A DNA stretch of 64,000 nucleotides. It comes from Exilibacterium sp. (GTDB lineage Bacteria; Pseudomonadota; Gammaproteobacteria; Pseudomonadales; Cellvibrionaceae). Both the position numbers and the translations under genes were made by a program. The notes below the pieces were generated by a model. The model saw nothing but the letters and a program-made list of their open reading frames with translations, made no database searches and was not told the origin of the DNA. The DNA lies in assembly GCA_028280195.1 (NCBI GenBank), contig JANQMH010000112.1, forward strand, positions 1-64,000, written 5' to 3'. Below, piece by piece: positions 1 to 9,301 of the stretch (its first letter is position 1; the number at the start of each line of letters is the position of its first letter).

Positions 1-1053
1 GACAGCCGTTTTGGCGGGACGCGTGTGTCGCCCCTGCTGAACCTCGCGGGGGCCTTCCTGGCGCTTATCATCGGGTATCTTATCGGTGCGCGCGAGGCCC
101 GCCGCGGCGTTTCGCCATTGCTGGCCGGCGCTGGCGCAAAACCCGCCGCCCTGGTCGCCGCCAAGGCCCTGACGACCTTCGGCTTGGTCACCCTGGCAGC
201 CTCGCCCGCGTTACTCCTTGGCGCTATGGGCCTGTCAGGCGCAGACGCTCTTGGCCGGTTTGCGGTGTTTGCCTTGGGCTCACTGGCGCATCTCGGCACG
301 CTGGCCGCATTTGGCGTCGCGGCCGGGTACCTCATCGGCGCGTCGCCGGGTGGACTGGCGGCGCTGACAATGGTCTGGGCATTGGGCGCGCTGATTGCGC
401 CGCGTGTCGCCGATATTGCCGCCGAACAGATCCTGCCGAGCACCCAGACCGCGCTGGCGGCCACGATCGCCGCTGATTTTGCCCTCGGACCTGACGGCCA
501 CGCCGAGGGGCCCTCTGCAGCGAATGAAAAATTCAAACGCGACACTCTCGCCAAGTATGGGGTCGAGCGCGTCCAGGACCTGCCGGTAAACTTTGATGCG
601 CTCCTGATGCAGGCGGATGAAGAGTATCGCGGCGGCGTCTATGACCGTCGCCTGGCCGAGGCGGACCGGCGTCGCCAGGCGCAGGATGCGGTCCGCGCAA
701 TAGCCTGGGCCTTGAGCCCAACGCCCGCCGCACTCGACCTGTCGGCGCGGATGGCCGGCTCGCACGCGGACTATCAACGCCGCTTCGATCAAGCTGCAGA
801 GGCGTTCCGGCGTGACTTCGTAGAACGTCTCAATCTGCACATGGCGGAGAATTCCCGCTCGGGTGATTGGTCGTGGACGCCGGAGGATGGCTATTATGCA
901 AGTTTCGCAGCTTTCGATCCGCCCCGCCCCTCCTTCGCAGAAGATCTTCGCGGCGCTGTCCCCGCGATGACGGCTTTGATGCTGTGGAGCGCAGCCGCGC
1001 TTCTTGCACTGATGCTGGCAGGGCGGCGCCAGCCACTGGGGAACACATCATGA
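1..1053 (+). CDS. ABC-2 type permease, DUF3526-like (5' end cut by window)
   Basis: Membrane subunit of an ABC-2 type transporter, inferred from topology and from the related gene that follows. The reading frame is open to base 1 and I see no good ribosome site before the GTG at 25, so the start probably lies outside the window. Visible hydrophobic segments are near codons 4-20, 45-65, 70-90 and 100-130; a long charged, probably periplasmic stretch follows, then a last membrane segment near the C-terminus. Such permeases have a large soluble domain between membrane helices. The stop overlaps the start of the next gene (ATGA), so the two are translationally coupled. An ABC ATPase is encoded at 4462-5187 on the opposite strand and is the likely partner. 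Substrate unknown. Confidence 0.7.
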   Translation, partial: DSRFGGTRVSPLLNLAGAFLALIIGYLIGAREARRGVSPLLAGAGAKPAALVAAKALTTFGLVTLAASPALLLGAMGLSGADALGRFAVFALGSLAHLGTLAAFGVAAGYLIGASPGGLAALTMVWALGALIAPRVADIAAEQILPSTQTALAATIAADFALGPDGHAEGPSAANEKFKRDTLAKYGVERVQDLPVNFDALLMQADEEYRGGVYDRRLAEADRRRQAQDAVRAIAWALSPTPAALDLSARMAGSHADYQRRFDQAAEAFRRDFVERLNLHMAENSRSGDWSWTPEDGYYASFAAFDPPRPSFAEDLRGAVPAMTALMLWSAAALLALMLAGRRQPLGNTS

Positions 1054-2513
1054 TCTGGTCGCTGATCCGGCTCGATGCGCAACTTTTGCTGCGCTCTCCT
1101 ACGGCACTTGCCGCGCTCGCTTTGCTTGCCGGGGTGAGTGTCCTGGCGCTCGCCAGCGGGCTTGACTGGCGGGCGCGCTATGTGGCGGCTATAGAAGCCG
1201 ATCGGGCTGTTGTCGCCGAAGCCAGGGCAGCCCTCGTTGCCGTCTATGATGGTCTTGACGATGGGACTGTGACGCCGACAGACGTTCATGCGCCGAGAAG
1301 CGAATGGCCTGAGGGGCCTTATATTCCAGACCCTCGCGATCCCTATGTGGAAGGGTTTTATCATAAACGTCTCGCCGCCCTTGCGCCGGGCCCGCTGCTG
1401 CATTTAGCCGTCGGGGCGAGCGAACTGGCCCCCAATCGCCAGATCCTCTACACGGTGCCGCTGTCCGGCCTCGCGCGTCCCGGGGAACCGCCCGAAGCTG
1501 TCAATCCGGCCGCCCTGGCCGCCGGTCGTCTCGATATGCTCGCGGTACTGATCTTCGTTGCGCCATTGATCCTGATCGCGCTCCTTTTCGATGCGACGGC
1601 GCGGGAACGGGAAAGCGGCATCGGACCGCTTATCAGTGCGCTTGGCGCAACACGGCGTGATCTTCTGGCCGCCAGGGGCATCCTGCGTGGCGGCGCCGTG
1701 GCCACATTGGTGGTACTCTTCATCACAGTCGGCGCCATAGTGGGTGCCGCGCCTCTCGGGACAAGCGGCCTCTTTGTCGCCGGGGCTGTTCTCTATACGG
1801 CCTTTTGGACTGCGATCTGTCTGGTTGTCGCATCGACGCAGGTCACGGCAGTGGGCGCCGCCGCGACGCTTGCCGGACTTTGGGTTGCGGTGACTTTGCT
1901 GAGCCCCAGTCTTTTGGAAAGGGCGTTGCGGCCGGACGGGCTTCTCGCTCCGCGGGCTTTGGCCGATGCCGACGTGCGGGCCGTGGCGCGTACCTGGGGG
2001 GCTGAGGAACGCGTCGAGGCGCGGATCACGGAAGTCGGAAAGCGCTTTTGGAATATCGATACTGCCTCTCTGCCGGCATGTGCGCAGTACGATGGCCCTC
2101 TTGTCGACTGGTCGATACGCTGGCTGATGGACGCAGCCTATGTGCGCTCAATCAAAAACGGGCAAGCGGCGGAGGCCCGTTTCGATACCGGCCTCGACCG
2201 CATCGGATGGCTGTCGCCGCCGCTCGGCTTCCGCCGCGCCATGGAATCGGTTGCGGGCAGCGACCCGGCCCGCAACCGCCTGTTCGAAAGTGAGGTCATC
2301 GCCTATCATCAGGGGATGAAAGAGCGCGTCGTCGCGCACTTACTGGAATGTGATCCCATCGATCGGGAAGCGTTCAACGCCGCGCCTGAATTTGTGTGGC
2401 GCGAGCCGGCTCTCCGCAGCGCCGCCGTTGCCGGCGGGTTCGGAAGCGTCGGCTTCCTCGCCGCCGCGGGTTTTGCCGTCGCCCTGCGACGCTCGCGCAG
2501 TCGATCTCTCTGA
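1050..2513 (+). CDS. ABC-2 type permease, DUF3526-like
   Basis: Second membrane subunit of the same transporter, 487 residues. The first membrane helix is near residues 15-35, followed by a large hydrophilic domain to about residue 165. Several helices lie between about 175 and 310, then a second soluble segment, and a final helix close to the C-terminus. The motif RERESGIGPLISALGATRRDL follows the first helix of the core and is typical of ABC-2 permeases just inside the membrane. The ATG at 1050 overlaps the previous stop by four bases, which fixes the start; a longer reading frame upstream is only an overlap artefact. It ends nine bases from the convergent receptor gene, leaving little room for separate terminators. 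Probably forms a heterodimer with the preceding gene; export rather than import is inferred from the family. Confidence 0.75.
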   Translation: MIWSLIRLDAQLLLRSPTALAALALLAGVSVLALASGLDWRARYVAAIEADRAVVAEARAALVAVYDGLDDGTVTPTDVHAPRSEWPEGPYIPDPRDPYVEGFYHKRLAALAPGPLLHLAVGASELAPNRQILYTVPLSGLARPGEPPEAVNPAALAAGRLDMLAVLIFVAPLILIALLFDATARERESGIGPLISALGATRRDLLAARGILRGGAVATLVVLFITVGAIVGAAPLGTSGLFVAGAVLYTAFWTAICLVVASTQVTAVGAAATLAGLWVAVTLLSPSLLERALRPDGLLAPRALADADVRAVARTWGAEERVEARITEVGKRFWNIDTASLPACAQYDGPLVDWSIRWLMDAAYVRSIKNGQAAEARFDTGLDRIGWLSPPLGFRRAMESVAGSDPARNRLFESEVIAYHQGMKERVVAHLLECDPIDREAFNAAPEFVWREPALRSAAVAGGFGSVGFLAAAGFAVALRRSRSRSL

Positions 2514-2521
2514 CCTCGCCC

Positions 2522-4465
2522 TCAAAGGTCAAAGTCAGCCGCCAGCGACATCGACACACGCCGCTGCGGCTCATAGCTGAAGCCGCCGCCGCCCGAAACG
2601 CGCCAGCCGAACTCGTTGGTGAGATTGCTCACCTGCACGCGCAGAACCGTCGGCGCCCCTGCCAGCTTGAATCGATAACGGGCCCCGAGGTCGATGATCG
2701 TCCGCTCCGGAATGAACAGTGTGTTGTCCGCACGGGCGACGCGCTTGCCGGTATAGGCCAGCCCGGCATCGATGGAGAGCTTCTCGAACCAGGGGGGACG
2801 ATAGTCGAAGCGGGCGTCGAAAACAGTCTCGATCGGCCCCAGCGGCAGCTCGCCAAGACGGCCGTCGTCGACAGCGTCGCCGGTCACTTCAGGCTCCAGC
2901 AGAACGGCGCCGAGGACGATGTTCAAGCCATCCGCAGGAGAGCCCGACAGGGAGAGTTCAGCCCCCTGATGGCGCACTTCTCCAAGTACACGGAAGACAT
3001 TGCTGTTCGCGTCGAGTTCGAAATACGGCCGCCGTACCTCGAATACCCCTGCAACGAGCCGCAGGTCGTAGGGCAAGACGTAGCGAATGCCCACCTCCAT
3101 TTGGCGTGTGCGCAGCGCCGGCAGGGTCTGGTTGGCATTGGCGGCGTTTGACGGCGCGGTGCCGCTCTGTTCAAGACCGCGCGTCGCAGCGGCATAGATT
3201 GCAAGCCGATCGATGCCGGTAAAGGCGACCGAAGCATTCCAGAGGAGCGGCCTGTCGTCGGTCGACGTCCCCGGCTGACCGGGCAGGGTGACGGTCTGCT
3301 CGTAGTAGGTCTTCTGTGCGCCAATGCTGACTTCGCCAAGCCCTCGCCAGCGCAGTTCATAACCGAGAGCCAGACTTTCCTGCTCGATGCGATCTTCGGT
3401 CAACTGGCCGAAGACCACATCCGGTTCCGGCTCAGGGTCGGGAACGCCGATAACACCGGGGCCAAGATCGCTGATCGCAAAACCGCCAAAATCATTCTGG
3501 ACCCGCCGCCCCCGCACCGAGCCAATGATTCGATGGCGCCTTGGCCCCTCGGCGATGTTGCGGATGATCTGTATTTCACCGGAGGTCGAAGCGCTTCTTT
3601 GGTCTTCACCCAGCAACGTTTGCCGGTCGGCCGTGCCGTCTGGCCGGGTGTCGTTGAAGAAGGCCGCCCCGAATTCGTCGGTGGCGAAGCGGGAATTGAA
3701 AATACCGGCGTTCACTTCCCACGGGCCGAAGGCGGATTTAACCATGAAGCCGGCATTCTGTGAGTGCCCCTCCCAATCCGCCCAATCCTGGCCAAAAAAC
3801 TTCCGCCGCGGAATTTCCGGCGGCAGGAAGGCGCCGCCAGTGAAAATGACCGGACTCTGTTCCTCATCCCGATAGTCATAGCGGCTGAAAAAGCCTGTCA
3901 GCTCAACATTTTCCCGCGGGCGCCAGCGGGCGACGGCGCCGTAGCGCACCAGCCAGAAGTCGGCGGCGTCGGGATACTCGAACTCCTCAAACCCTACGCC
4001 GACATTGAGATCGAAGTCGGATGTCACGGGTATTGCCGCATCGACCGACGCGAAGGGAGCGAGGTAATCGCCAAAACCCGCCCGCGCACTGAGGACCCCT
4101 TCCTCGCCGACGCGGCGCAGGGAGAAATCGACGATGCCCGTCGGGGCTGGAAACGGATAGCCCAATGCGGCCACCCCCACCCTGATCGTCGATCCCTCTT
4201 CGACGGCGCTGCTCAACGACCCCTGGGAGTCGAAATACAGCCCTTCGATACGCACATTCTGTGCGTCGAAGGCGGAGAATCCGCGGACGTCGGAGCCGCT
4301 GTAAAGGCCAATCTGCTCATCACCGACGCTGGTCCCGAAAGCGTCGCCGGCGGTCGTCACCGCGTTTTCCTCCGCCCGCTGCGCGAAAACGCCGTGCGGT
4401 GTGAGGCCGGCCGCAAGGGCGAGGGTGAGGAGCGCGGATCGCCTGGCGCGCAACCGCGCCCTCAC
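2522..4465 (-). CDS. TonB-dependent receptor with short plug
   Basis: Outer-membrane beta-barrel receptor, 647 residues. A signal peptide is visible (arginine-rich start, then LLTLALAAGLTPHGVFA before AQR). The plug is reduced: about 80 residues contain the DVRGF and NVRIEG elements but there is no clear TonB box and no classical LLGRN-type motif. The remainder shows the alternating aromatic strands of a barrel and ends in an aromatic-rich strand (SLAADFDL). The start overlaps the stop of the ABC ATPase gene (ATGA), so it is the last gene of the sigma/FecR/receptor/ATPase transcript. Pairing with an ABC exporter suggests a large or peptide-like ligand; that is inference. Confidence 0.8.
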   Translation of the reverse strand: MRARLRARRSALLTLALAAGLTPHGVFAQRAEENAVTTAGDAFGTSVGDEQIGLYSGSDVRGFSAFDAQNVRIEGLYFDSQGSLSSAVEEGSTIRVGVAALGYPFPAPTGIVDFSLRRVGEEGVLSARAGFGDYLAPFASVDAAIPVTSDFDLNVGVGFEEFEYPDAADFWLVRYGAVARWRPRENVELTGFFSRYDYRDEEQSPVIFTGGAFLPPEIPRRKFFGQDWADWEGHSQNAGFMVKSAFGPWEVNAGIFNSRFATDEFGAAFFNDTRPDGTADRQTLLGEDQRSASTSGEIQIIRNIAEGPRRHRIIGSVRGRRVQNDFGGFAISDLGPGVIGVPDPEPEPDVVFGQLTEDRIEQESLALGYELRWRGLGEVSIGAQKTYYEQTVTLPGQPGTSTDDRPLLWNASVAFTGIDRLAIYAAATRGLEQSGTAPSNAANANQTLPALRTRQMEVGIRYVLPYDLRLVAGVFEVRRPYFELDANSNVFRVLGEVRHQGAELSLSGSPADGLNIVLGAVLLEPEVTGDAVDDGRLGELPLGPIETVFDARFDYRPPWFEKLSIDAGLAYTGKRVARADNTLFIPERTIIDLGARYRFKLAGAPTVLRVQVSNLTNEFGWRVSGGGGFSYEPQRRVSMSLAADFDL

Positions 4466-5187
4466 GCGGTGTTCTCCGCAGAGGCCTCAAAGAAGAAGCG
4501 CCGCTCGATTTCCTCCGCCGAAAGACCTTGCGGATCGAGGTCCAGGGCGATGCGGCCCTGCGCCATGATCAGCAGGCGGTTCGCCGCTTCGCGCGCCCGC
4601 CAGATATCGTGGGTCGCCATAAGCACACCCACACCGCGCGCGGACACGGCCTTGAGCGCCGCATTGAATTCACTCGCCGAGTGGGGGTCGAGCCCGCTCG
4701 TCGGTTCATCGAGCAGCAGCAGTTTCGCGTCCTTGGCGAGGGCGAGCGCCAGTCCAACCTTCTGGCGCATGCCCTTCGAATAGGTTCCGGCCCGGCGGCC
4801 GAGCGCTTCGCGCGGCAAACCTGCCTGTAAAAGCGCCGCGTCGATCGCCGAGGTTTGTATTTTCCGGCCCGTCGCCAGGCGGAGGAGGTGGGCCAAATTC
4901 TCCCGCCCCGTTAGCTCCTCATAGAGAACGACATTCTCAGGCAGATAGGTGAACAGGCGGCGCGCCGCTCCAGGATCGGCCACCGCGTCGACGCCGCCGA
5001 TCGAGATCTTGCCGCCGTCCGGGTCAATTAAGCCCGCACACATCTTCATCGTGGTGGACTTGCCGGCCCCATTCGGGCCGAGCAAGGCCACAATCGCACC
5101 GGCGGGGATTTCGAAACTCATGCCGCGGACGATCTCGCGTCCGCCGTAGAGCTTCGCCAGGTCGTTTACCAACAGTGCGCTTGTCAT
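4462..5187 (-). CDS. ABC transporter ATP-binding protein
   Basis: Cytoplasmic ATPase of 241 residues that should power the two permeases encoded at 1-2513. The Walker A is GPNGAGKST near residue 38, the signature is YSKGMRQKVGLA near 137, the Walker B is LLLLDEPTSGLDPHS, and the H-loop is ATHD. The NatA/CcmA-like pattern (YSKGMRQ in place of LSGGQ) is typical of ABC-2 exporters. It overlaps the upstream receptor gene by four bases and the downstream receptor gene by four bases, so all three are tightly coupled. The unusual point is that the permeases lie on the opposite strand, converging. Confidence 0.88.
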   Translation of the reverse strand: MTSALLVNDLAKLYGGREIVRGMSFEIPAGAIVALLGPNGAGKSTTMKMCAGLIDPDGGKISIGGVDAVADPGAARRLFTYLPENVVLYEELTGRENLAHLLRLATGRKIQTSAIDAALLQAGLPREALGRRAGTYSKGMRQKVGLALALAKDAKLLLLDEPTSGLDPHSASEFNAALKAVSARGVGVLMATHDIWRAREAANRLLIMAQGRIALDLDPQGLSAEEIERRFFFEASAENTA

Positions 5188-7571
5188 CGGGCGCCGCCGA
5201 AACGTCTCGAAACGGTTGCTAAAACCGTTCGCGGGGCCTGCGGGTAGAGCGCGAAGAGATTTGTGACATAGGCTTCTTCATCGAGAACGTTGTTTATGTT
5301 GAGCCCCAATTGCCAGTTATCGGTAAGGTCGTAATTGATTCCCAGACTGACCAGCGCGGCTTCGGGGATCTCGATGGTGTTCGGCAGGCTCGCTTCGATA
5401 CTGCTGTTCCACGTCACCCCGGCATTGACGCTCAACCCTTCAACCGGCCCCTCCCGAAAATCGTATCGGACAAAGGCCGATGCGCTGTGTTCGGGGGCAC
5501 CGGCAAGCTGCTGGCCGAAACTGGGGTCGGTCCGTTCTTCGACACGCGTGCGGTTATAGGCGTAGGTCGCGATCATCTCCAGGCCCGGCGCCAGTTTTCC
5601 CGTGAGATCGAACTCGACGCCCCGGCTTGACTGCTTGCCGCTGGCGACGGACTGACCGAAGCTGTTCACATCGGGAATGACGACGTTGAAACGCTCAATG
5701 TCGAACGCAGCCAGCGTCAGCAGGGCGCGATCATCGAACAACTGCTGGCGCACGCCAATCTCGGTCTGCTTGACTTGATCGGACTCAAAGACGTCGCCGT
5801 CAATGTCGAACGCAAAATTCGGGGCGAAACTTCTGCCCCAATTGGCAAACAGCACCGTGGTCGGTCGAATGTAGTAGGTTGCGCCGACTCGCGGGGACAG
5901 CTGATCGCTTGAGATTTCCTCCCCCTGTCCGTTGAAGCGGCCGTCATTTGTCTGCCAGTCCTGACGGAGCCCGGCCAGGACAGCGAGACGGTCCGTAAGC
6001 TGTGAAAACACCTGTGCATAGACCGCATCCCCTTCATAGGTGGAGAAGCCCGCAAAGGCGGGCGTCAGGCCGCCGCCGGGGGGTGGATTTCTCTCCCCGG
6101 TGATCAAATCGAGTGTCCCCAGAGTCCGCGAGGACGCATCGTAGGTATACTCACTTTCGAAGTACTCATAGCCGACCAGAAACACGGTCTCCACACCAAG
6201 CGCGTCTGTCCGATAGATAAGATCGGCCTGCGCTGTCCCTCGCCACGTTGATTGTGGACCTTCGAAGGTCACGCGATCGACTGTTCGGCCGTCGTCTCGA
6301 ACGCTGCCGCTCACCCGCGATGAGCCGATATCGATGTCATTATCGCTATAGAGCCCGGCAACCCTCAAGGTGAACCCATCGGCAAGTTCAAAACTCATCT
6401 CGCTACCCAGTGACCAGTTGGTTTCGTCAGCGCGCTCAGCACCCGGATCGATGAAAGTCCGTTCGATCGGCAAATCGAACGTGGTCAAGCCGGCGGCCAG
6501 GCTGCCGTCGAGAATCGGCAGCCCTTCATCGAAACTGTAAAGGCGGTTCAAATAGCTTCCGTCGACACGGATGGAGACCCTGTGATTGGGGTTCCATTCA
6601 ACTGAACCGGAGCCGATGTATTTTTCTGAATCGACAAATTCGAGAAAACTGTCGCTGGTCTCGGCGGCGCCGGTCAGGCGATAGCGCCACTCGCCCGAGG
6701 CGTCGAGGGGGCCACCGACGTCCCCTTCCAGACGGGAAAAGTCGTCGGAGCCGGCATAGGCGACAATGTCCCCCCGAAACTCGTCGAGCGGGCGCTTAGT
6801 GATGATATTGACAGTGCCGGCAAAGGCGCCCGTGCCGCCATAAAGACTGCTGATCGGGCCTTTCAGCACCTCGATCCGCTCGACATTGCTGAGGTCTGCC
6901 GGGTTGTCGCCGCGAACGCCGTTTCGCAAGATTTCGTAGTTCGCAAAGAAGCCCCGGATCAAAAAGCCTGCATTGTCGCCAAGACCCGGCAATTGCTGCA
7001 CGCTGCTCACATATCTGGTCAGATCTTGCGGCAGCGTTGCGCGCGTATCGCTGATCAGATCCTGTGGCAGAATCCTTATTGTATTGGGGAGTTTTTCGAC
7101 ATCGACGGGGAAGCGGCTGCCGGTGGAAGACTGGCGGGCCAGAAGGCCGTCGGTTTCGCTGAAGGCGTCGCCGACGACAATGACGACTTCATAATTAGCG
7201 TTTTGTTCGGTTTCCGTACGCCGCTGTTCGGCTTTAACAAGCGTGAAGTTTCGCGGCGTGCTTTGTCTCGCCAAAAGATCCGTGCCCGTTAGCATGATCT
7301 TCAGTGCGTCTTGGGGCGCATAACGGCCCCGGAGCGGAGCGCTGCTGCGGCCCGTCACCTGGTCGCCCGACGCGGCGACGGCGATGCGGCTGGTGACGGA
7401 AAAGGCGCGCAACGCGTCAGACAGCGGCATGGCCGGGATGTCGAAATCGTAGCTTTGAGTCGCAGTTTCGGTCGCCGCCGGCTGTGCCAAGGCAGGCGTT
7501 GAAAGACAGATGCTGGCCATTGCACCGGCGGCAGCCGCAATGGCCAGGATGGATGTCGTACCTAGTTTCAC
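5184..7571 (-). CDS. STN-domain TonB-dependent receptor (FecA/siderophore type)
   Basis: Outer-membrane receptor of 795 residues that both transports a ligand and signals to the FecR-type protein encoded just upstream. The signal peptide ends near ALA|QPAA (about residue 29). An STN signalling domain follows (about 43-110, with FDIPAMPLSDALRAFS and LLARQ). A possible TonB box (EVVIVVG) is near 128. The plug (about 150-260) has GFLIRGFFANYEILRNG, RIEVLKGPISSLYG and GTVNIITKRP, the usual siderophore-receptor signatures, then the barrel, ending VSRRFGGAR with four residues beyond the usual terminal Phe. The 129-base gap to fecR could hold a promoter. The ligand is probably a ferric siderophore by family, but the linked exporter leaves this open. 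Confidence 0.88.
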   Translation of the reverse strand: MKLGTTSILAIAAAAGAMASICLSTPALAQPAATETATQSYDFDIPAMPLSDALRAFSVTSRIAVAASGDQVTGRSSAPLRGRYAPQDALKIMLTGTDLLARQSTPRNFTLVKAEQRRTETEQNANYEVVIVVGDAFSETDGLLARQSSTGSRFPVDVEKLPNTIRILPQDLISDTRATLPQDLTRYVSSVQQLPGLGDNAGFLIRGFFANYEILRNGVRGDNPADLSNVERIEVLKGPISSLYGGTGAFAGTVNIITKRPLDEFRGDIVAYAGSDDFSRLEGDVGGPLDASGEWRYRLTGAAETSDSFLEFVDSEKYIGSGSVEWNPNHRVSIRVDGSYLNRLYSFDEGLPILDGSLAAGLTTFDLPIERTFIDPGAERADETNWSLGSEMSFELADGFTLRVAGLYSDNDIDIGSSRVSGSVRDDGRTVDRVTFEGPQSTWRGTAQADLIYRTDALGVETVFLVGYEYFESEYTYDASSRTLGTLDLITGERNPPPGGGLTPAFAGFSTYEGDAVYAQVFSQLTDRLAVLAGLRQDWQTNDGRFNGQGEEISSDQLSPRVGATYYIRPTTVLFANWGRSFAPNFAFDIDGDVFESDQVKQTEIGVRQQLFDDRALLTLAAFDIERFNVVIPDVNSFGQSVASGKQSSRGVEFDLTGKLAPGLEMIATYAYNRTRVEERTDPSFGQQLAGAPEHSASAFVRYDFREGPVEGLSVNAGVTWNSSIEASLPNTIEIPEAALVSLGINYDLTDNWQLGLNINNVLDEEAYVTNLFALYPQAPRTVLATVSRRFGGAR

Positions 7572-7700
7572 AGAACTGTCCTCTCAACAGAATAGATGAA
7601 TACCGGACGCGCGGGGTTGTCCCTCCGCTTTCAACTATGTTAACGATTGCGGGCCGGCACGCCCGTAACCGGGAATGAAAAAAAGTTCCGGCGGCATGTT

Positions 7701-8741
7701 CTATTCTGGTTTTGAGCGGATCAGGACGGCGCCGTTCGGCATAAGGTCGGTCTCGAGGGCAAAGAGGTCTTTCAGGGACTCCACAGCGCCGTCGGCGTCG
7801 TCGATGAAGAAGGTTGCCGTGACAGGGCTTTCGGGATTTTTTAAGGCGCCAATCTGCAGGCCCTTGGTGGTGTAGCGGCTGAGGTCCTTGAGCACCTCGA
7901 CGAGCGCGCGTTCGTCGAACACAAGGAGCCCGTCGCGCCAGGCGCCAATCGTATCGAGAGATGTTTCGCGCACCTTCCCGAGATCTCCGCCCTCAAAAGA
8001 GACCGCCTTGGCTTGCGTGAGCCTGACAGCGCTGCCCCCGGCCACCGCATTCACGGCCACAACCCCCTCTTTGACCTCAAAGACGATATGTTCGGGATTG
8101 TGTTTATTGACCGCGAATTCGGTGCCGATTACTTTGGCTACCGCTGCGCCCACATGCACAATAAAAGGCCGTTGCGGATCATCGGCGACATCGAAAACGG
8201 CGGCGCCGCGCTTGAGATCGACATGGCGTTCGCCATCTATGAACAGGGTTTGGATTTTGCTGTCCCAGTCGAGCCAGACCGCAGATCCGTCTTCAAGCAC
8301 GACACGCTCTCGCTCGCCGTGGGCCGTCGCATAGCTTACAGCCCTGGGATCCGCAGGCGGATGCGGAATAAGCTCGCTTTCAACCCTTGCCACCATCGGG
8401 GAGAAAGGCACTAAGAGGTTCACAAGCGGAAGCGCAAGCAGGGCGATCAGGGCGATCGCCGCTGCCGACAGGCGGGCCGGATGTTCGGCGGCCTGGGCCG
8501 CAATCGTCTCAGCGGCAATTTGAAGGCGCTCAAGGCCTTGGGGGCGGGGGTTCGGTAACGCGGCATAAAGCGCCAATTCCGCTTCGGCCATGGCGGCAGC
8601 TTCAGCGTGCTCCGGGGACTGCGCGGACCAGTTGGCAAGCGCGCGGTCCCGTTCGGCGGGAGCGTCCGCACAGCGCTCGATTAAGGCCATGGCCTCGGCG
8701 ACGAGATCGTTGACGGAATCGTTCGTGGGCTGCTCGCTCAT
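7701..8741 (-). CDS. FecR-family anti-sigma factor
   Basis: Inner-membrane signal transducer, 346 residues. The N-terminal cytoplasmic anti-sigma part (DUF4880-like, about residues 5-55, with LANWSAQSPEHAEA) is followed by one membrane helix near 93-115 (AAIALIALLALPLVNLLVPF). The periplasmic FecR domain is at about 145-235, and a C-terminal STN-like DUF4974 domain (LLVFDERALVEVLKDLSRYT) follows. By family, it relays the receptor's periplasmic signal to the ECF sigma factor. It overlaps the sigma gene by four bases (ATGA) and precedes the STN receptor, the standard order for surface signalling. Confidence 0.9.
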   Translation of the reverse strand: MSEQPTNDSVNDLVAEAMALIERCADAPAERDRALANWSAQSPEHAEAAAMAEAELALYAALPNPRPQGLERLQIAAETIAAQAAEHPARLSAAAIALIALLALPLVNLLVPFSPMVARVESELIPHPPADPRAVSYATAHGERERVVLEDGSAVWLDWDSKIQTLFIDGERHVDLKRGAAVFDVADDPQRPFIVHVGAAVAKVIGTEFAVNKHNPEHIVFEVKEGVVAVNAVAGGSAVRLTQAKAVSFEGGDLGKVRETSLDTIGAWRDGLLVFDERALVEVLKDLSRYTTKGLQIGALKNPESPVTATFFIDDADGAVESLKDLFALETDLMPNGAVLIRSKPE

Positions 8742-9301
8742 CGGTTTCCATTCTGTTCTGACCTACCCTTTAAACGATCCTGATCCGCCGAACCCGTAAA
8801 GCCCTTCTCCACAAGCCGCGCGCGGCAGTGGGTGGTGACCTTCGCAATGCGCTTTTCAACCGTCGAGAGACTGACGCGAAACTGTTTGGCGATATCCTTC
8901 TGGGCCATACCGTCGACCCTGTAGAGGAGGAACATGCGTCGACTGAGCGCCGGCATCTCCTTTAAAGCACTTTCGACTTCGCGCAGCGCTTCTGCGCCCA
9001 AGAAGATGCGCTCGGGATGGAGGACGTCCACCCGCTCCGATGCCGCGGTGTCGCTTTCATAGGCGGATCGCCTGTTCGACGCCCTTGCATGATCCGTTGC
9101 GACATTGGCTGCGGCGCGAAAGATATACGCCTTGGGGTTCGCCATATCGCGCTCAATCGGGGCCCTCACGAGGCGTTCAGATAAGGTCTGCAAGACATCC
9201 TCCGCCGCGGCGCTGCAGCCGAGACGGTCTGTTAAAAATCGCTCGAGTGCCGGCCGCTCTTGTAAGAGAGCCTGATAAAGAGTGTTCGCCTCAAACGTCA
9301 T
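8738..9301 (-). CDS. FecI-type ECF sigma factor
   Basis: RNA polymerase sigma factor of the extracytoplasmic-function group, 187 residues. Region 2 is seen around residues 30-80 (AAEDVLQTLSERL, then PKAYIFRAAANVATDHARAS). Region 4 lies near 115-165 (ALSRRMFLLYRVDGMAQKDIA, then VSLSTVEKRIAKV, a helix-turn-helix). It is the first gene of the surface-signalling transcript and presumably drives the receptor genes downstream, perhaps including its own. It stands at the edge where GC-rich DNA gives way to the lower-GC island. Confidence 0.9.
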   Translation of the reverse strand: MTFEANTLYQALLQERPALERFLTDRLGCSAAAEDVLQTLSERLVRAPIERDMANPKAYIFRAAANVATDHARASNRRSAYESDTAASERVDVLHPERIFLGAEALREVESALKEMPALSRRMFLLYRVDGMAQKDIAKQFRVSLSTVEKRIAKVTTHCRARLVEKGFTGSADQDRLKGRSEQNGNR

